This document shows, in pieces, positions 60,601 through 64,000 of a DNA stretch of 64,000 nt (position 1 is the first letter of the stretch; each line of letters opens with the position of its first letter). The notes beneath the pieces were generated by a model. The model ran no database searches and was not told the origin of the DNA. It saw only the letters and a program-made list of their open reading frames with translations. The DNA comes from Parus major (Eukaryota; Chordata; Aves; Passeriformes; Paridae), in the NCBI RefSeq assembly GCF_001522545.3, contig NC_031770.1, forward strand, positions 93,100,851 to 93,164,850, in the 5' to 3' direction. A program made the translations under genes and the position numbers.

Positions 60601-63556
60601 TGGAAGTGAGAGAATCTTATCTTCTAAATGGCTGTCATGAGCAGTTATTGTGAGATAACATTCCTCTCTGATGTAGATTTTCTTCATTTTGCACAGTTAT
60701 AAAAATGTTACTAATGTTATTCAGACCACAAAGAGCTCTAAAATGTAGCTGTCAGAGCTCCTGAAAGAAAAAAAAAAAAATTCCTACCTCTTTGATAACA
60801 TTCATTTAAGTATTGTGTACAATACAGAATTGCTTTCATAGAAAAATGTCCCCAATTTTAGAGCTCTGGAGTGGTGAAGAACCCTGAAATTAATCAGAGG
60901 AATATTTGGATTTGTGCCAACTACATCCCAGAACAACATGCTAAATACTCCCCTATAAAGAAATTATTAACAACACTTTTCTTAAGCTCTCTACGTTTTG
61001 GGGGCTTTGTAAGGCTTGCAAGGGGCAGTGAGGCTGTACAAAGTTAAATAGTTCTCTGACCAGGACAAATTTTTTACTGCTTTTTTTTTTTTTCCCTATG
61101 ATGTTTCTAAAGTTTTCATTTTCCATCAGAGAAATAAGCACAAGAACTGGTGGAAGGGTACCATTCCTTCCAATGTTACAAGGAACATTGTTTTGTTGGT
61201 AAAGGTATATGTGGAATGACCTTTCATGTATCCATTTTCTTAACTACATGCTAAAGTAAATGTTGTTTCAAAGGCTATTTTTTTTCTTTCTGTCTTGATT
61301 ATGCAGTTGACAATAGATTGTTTTCAGCTTGTTTGTTTTTAATTCTTCATTTCATGTTGCTTTCAAGGAAATGTCACCTCTCAAGAGCAAAAGGTTAAGT
61401 CATGCAATTCTGAACTATATAATCAGTCTGCTTGACAAGCCCAGGCTGCTGAAAATATTAAAGAATGAGCACTCGACTAGTAGACAAGCCATCTCCACTG
61501 GCAGAATTTCCTTTTTCACTGTTTTAATTATTCTCATGGGTCATCCCATCTTCATACACATCAGCATTGATGTTACCTCATGACTGGTGAACACCAGTAA
61601 TTTATTTTTTTCAAACTAGAAGCTAGGATTAGCGATGAAATTTCCTAAGTCTGTCCCAGTTGCACTTGTGTGATGAAAGACTAAAGAGCTCTGTCACTCA
61701 GCATTTGTATTGCTTATTCTAGCCAAAATGCTATTAAAAAAGCTACAAAAATGTTTTGACACAGACAAGATTCCAAACTATAAGTAGCCTGTTTATTTAC
61801 ACAAATATTCTGTACAACTAATGCAATATCCTACTAAATTTCAGACTGCCTTAGACTGATGAGTTTTTGTTATTCAAACTCAGAAAAAGCCATGAGGCAA
61901 GTGCAGCTAATTTGCTGTTTGCAGTGCTTGGAGAAAGTGGCAGTTCTTTTTGTGGCTCTCATTTAAACACCAAGAGATGATATTGTGATCTGTGAACTAG
62001 AACAGAAATATTATTGTTATGTGACATAGTATAGAAATTCATATCAATGCAAATGAGGGGGAAAAACTTAAAGAAAATAAATGAATACTTCAGTACCTGT
62101 GGGTATATTCCTTTGACCCATCTTCAATAAAGGATGGTCCTTTAAATTCCATACTGATTTTTGTGGCAGATAAGTAAATGCTTTCTACCTTTCAAAGGTG
62201 ACCTGCTATTTGGTGTCCATATTTTTTCATATTTAAAATAATGAGACCAGGAATAGCAAAATTATGTACATGATCATAGAAGGTAATATTTACACTGTGT
62301 TACTGATGAAAATATGCTTGAAGACCTTCTTTGTATTCACTTGTTTAAACAAAGAATTAATTCATGCTGAAGCCTCTTCAAATGCATGGATATGACATGG
62401 TCTACTCTCGATCACAAAGAAAATAGCATAGGTGCTGGTTCACTCTTCAGTGCTGGCTTCCTCACTGACATTTACTGTGTGCTTGTCATTCTTTTAATGA
62501 TCTATGAATTCTATGAATTCGAACAATTGGAAAGGGAAAACAGACACTTTGCATTCTTTGCTGGAAATTGGATTTAAAAACATGGAAAACTGAAAGTCTG
62601 AATGTGATTACAGATTTAACTACAAGCATCAGGGGTCAAAAAACATAATAAACCATTGGGGTATCAGCAGAATAAGGTCAGAATAGTGTAAGAGTCACAA
62701 AATTTTACATATAACTTGAGGAAACAGAACAAAATAGCACTAATTTGCCTCAGAATAATAAAATATAGGGGTCACGTATGTTTGCTCTTTGACTTGGCAA
62801 ACAAATGCTTATTATAGTTCAGTATTTTGTTGTGATTAATATCCATTCACAAGTCAAGCCCTGATTCAGCAGTATGTCCACATTTAACCACATAGTGAAC
62901 TGCAAAATATATACTTTATTATTTTGTTGGGTTGCAGCAAAGATATAACTACTACTAAATCTATTATTAAATTATAAAGACTTAAATTAGTGAATCTAAT
63001 ATTTGCTGTATACACATTTGGGTCATAACTTCAAAACCAGTGAGTATTTCAGCTGAAAATTTTAACACAGAAGTACACAATGCAAAGGGTAAACAATGTC
63101 CCCATTTGCTACCATTGGATATGCATTGATAACTATGATGCTGTCATCAGCTCCCATGCAGTTCATACTGTGGTGTTCCCTGCATCTGGACATCCCAGCC
63201 TGTCCTGCTGTAGCCCTGAGCATGGTTTACTACACCTGTGACATTTTTGGAGACTTATGCTGAGAAAGAAAAATACCAGACTGGACACCAGAAAATTACA
63301 ACTAATTGTCTGCTGGTTGGCTGGTCAATATGTTTCTGTTTTAGTGCCCCAGAGCAAAACTCATCCTTCAGGCACTGTTTTGAGAAAAGAATGAGGAAAA
63401 GTCACCAAGGTAGAAACAGTCCCTTGAGGATGTTCCACAACTCTGGAACTGCATCAACAGCAAGACTTCTTCTGCTGACTCAGCTACACTGGAACAGGTG
63501 GGTTTGGAATAAGAGTGTAGGCTTTGCCAAGGGAATAAAGGAAAACAAGATATATA

Positions 63557-63604
63557 TAGTGTATGTTCCTATTGTGTATATAGTGAATATGTAGTGTATG
63601 TTCC
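63557..63604. repeat. Direct repeat of a 13-base unit, period 35
   Basis: TAGTGTATGTTCC occurs at 63557-63569 and again at 63592-63604, with related GTGTATATAGTGAATATG sequence between. It is a local slippage-type repeat in AT-rich DNA. Confidence 0.75.
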
Positions 63605-63873
63605 CTACATTATAGCTTTTGTTCCAAACTTTTTTTTACTAAAGTAAAAAATGAGAGTCAAGAAGTTGTAATTAACTTATTTATCATTTTTAGACTAATG
63701 CTAGTTATATTGAATAATGTAACTAATGCAAATGAGATGATAATTTTGCCCTGCTCTGAAGAGTTACAACAACATAGGAAATGCAAAACAGAAAATAAAA
63801 CCTGCAGCATCATTCTTGGGATCTGAGGAAAAATGCTTTGTTCCCTGAAGCTTTACCCCATACCACATGCATT

Positions 63874-63910
63874 AAAAAAAAAAACCCAAAAAAACAAAAC
63901 AAAACAAAAA
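63874..63910. repeat. A-rich tract with AAAAC units
   Basis: Runs of A separated by C, including several AAAAC steps, over about 37 bases. This is low-complexity sequence, possibly a degraded poly(A) tail, but no retrocopy is recognisable beside it. Confidence 0.75.
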
Positions 63911-64000
63911 GCTATAAAGATCAAATAATTCAATGGTCAAACTTGGTTCTATCAAGTGATGCAAAACAGTCTTTACCAAAAACAACTAGAGCAAAAAAAT

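Larger units (their letters stand above)
57727..64000. other. AT-rich unique sequence, no gene recognised
   Basis: Frames of up to 118 codons (63238-63594) occur without recognisable motifs. No CR1, SINE or further LTR was found. Low-complexity elements are an A13 run at 60768-60780, a T13 run at 61081-61093, a two-copy repeat of TAGTGTATGTTCC at 63557-63604 and an A/C-rich tract at 63874-63910. Confidence 0.55.

Overview
The window reads as a gene-poor stretch of a bird nuclear genome, most likely a passerine. The organism call rests on interspersed repeats recognised from memory of their families. These are at least seven CR1 (chicken repeat 1) LINE fragments with the typical 3' tail built on the ATTCTATG octamer, one tRNA-Ile-headed SINE with a CR1-type tail that matches the TguSINE1 type known from passerine birds, and one solo LTR resembling the common avian ERVL-like LTR. 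There are no prokaryotic signals: no operons, no ribosome binding sites, and no long open reading frames. The longest open frame (206 codons, 24213-24833 minus) is the antisense of a CR1 fragment.

Layout: 1-13324 is AT-rich unique sequence with simple repeats, including an (AC)15 microsatellite at 9539-9568, and one slightly CpG-enriched patch near 6600-6810. The SINE lies at 13325-13459 (minus). A very short CR1 tail at 14389-14443 runs directly into a (TTCCA)8 pentanucleotide array. A compact CpG-rich islet sits at about 18410-18625 inside otherwise AT-rich DNA. A 5'-truncated CR1 of about 0.93 kb lies at 24275-25203 (plus). Two minus-strand CR1 fragments lie at 32891-32973 and 35359-35710. 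From 35.7 to 52.6 kb I recognise nothing beyond low-complexity tracts. Between 52.6 and 57.7 kb four retroelements crowd together: three CR1 fragments on the plus strand and the solo LTR. The remainder to 64000 is AT-rich unique sequence.

I found no protein-coding gene that I can support, no functional tRNA, rRNA or recognisable ncRNA gene, no CRISPR array, and no convincing exon chain. The window could be intergenic or lie inside a large intron; the sequence alone does not decide this. One speculative exon-like frame at 15118-15279 follows a good splice-acceptor-like sequence and is listed only as a lead. Several perfect short inverted repeats, local tandem duplications and the CpG islet are the main structures left unexplained. 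I see no evidence of a novel biological system here.
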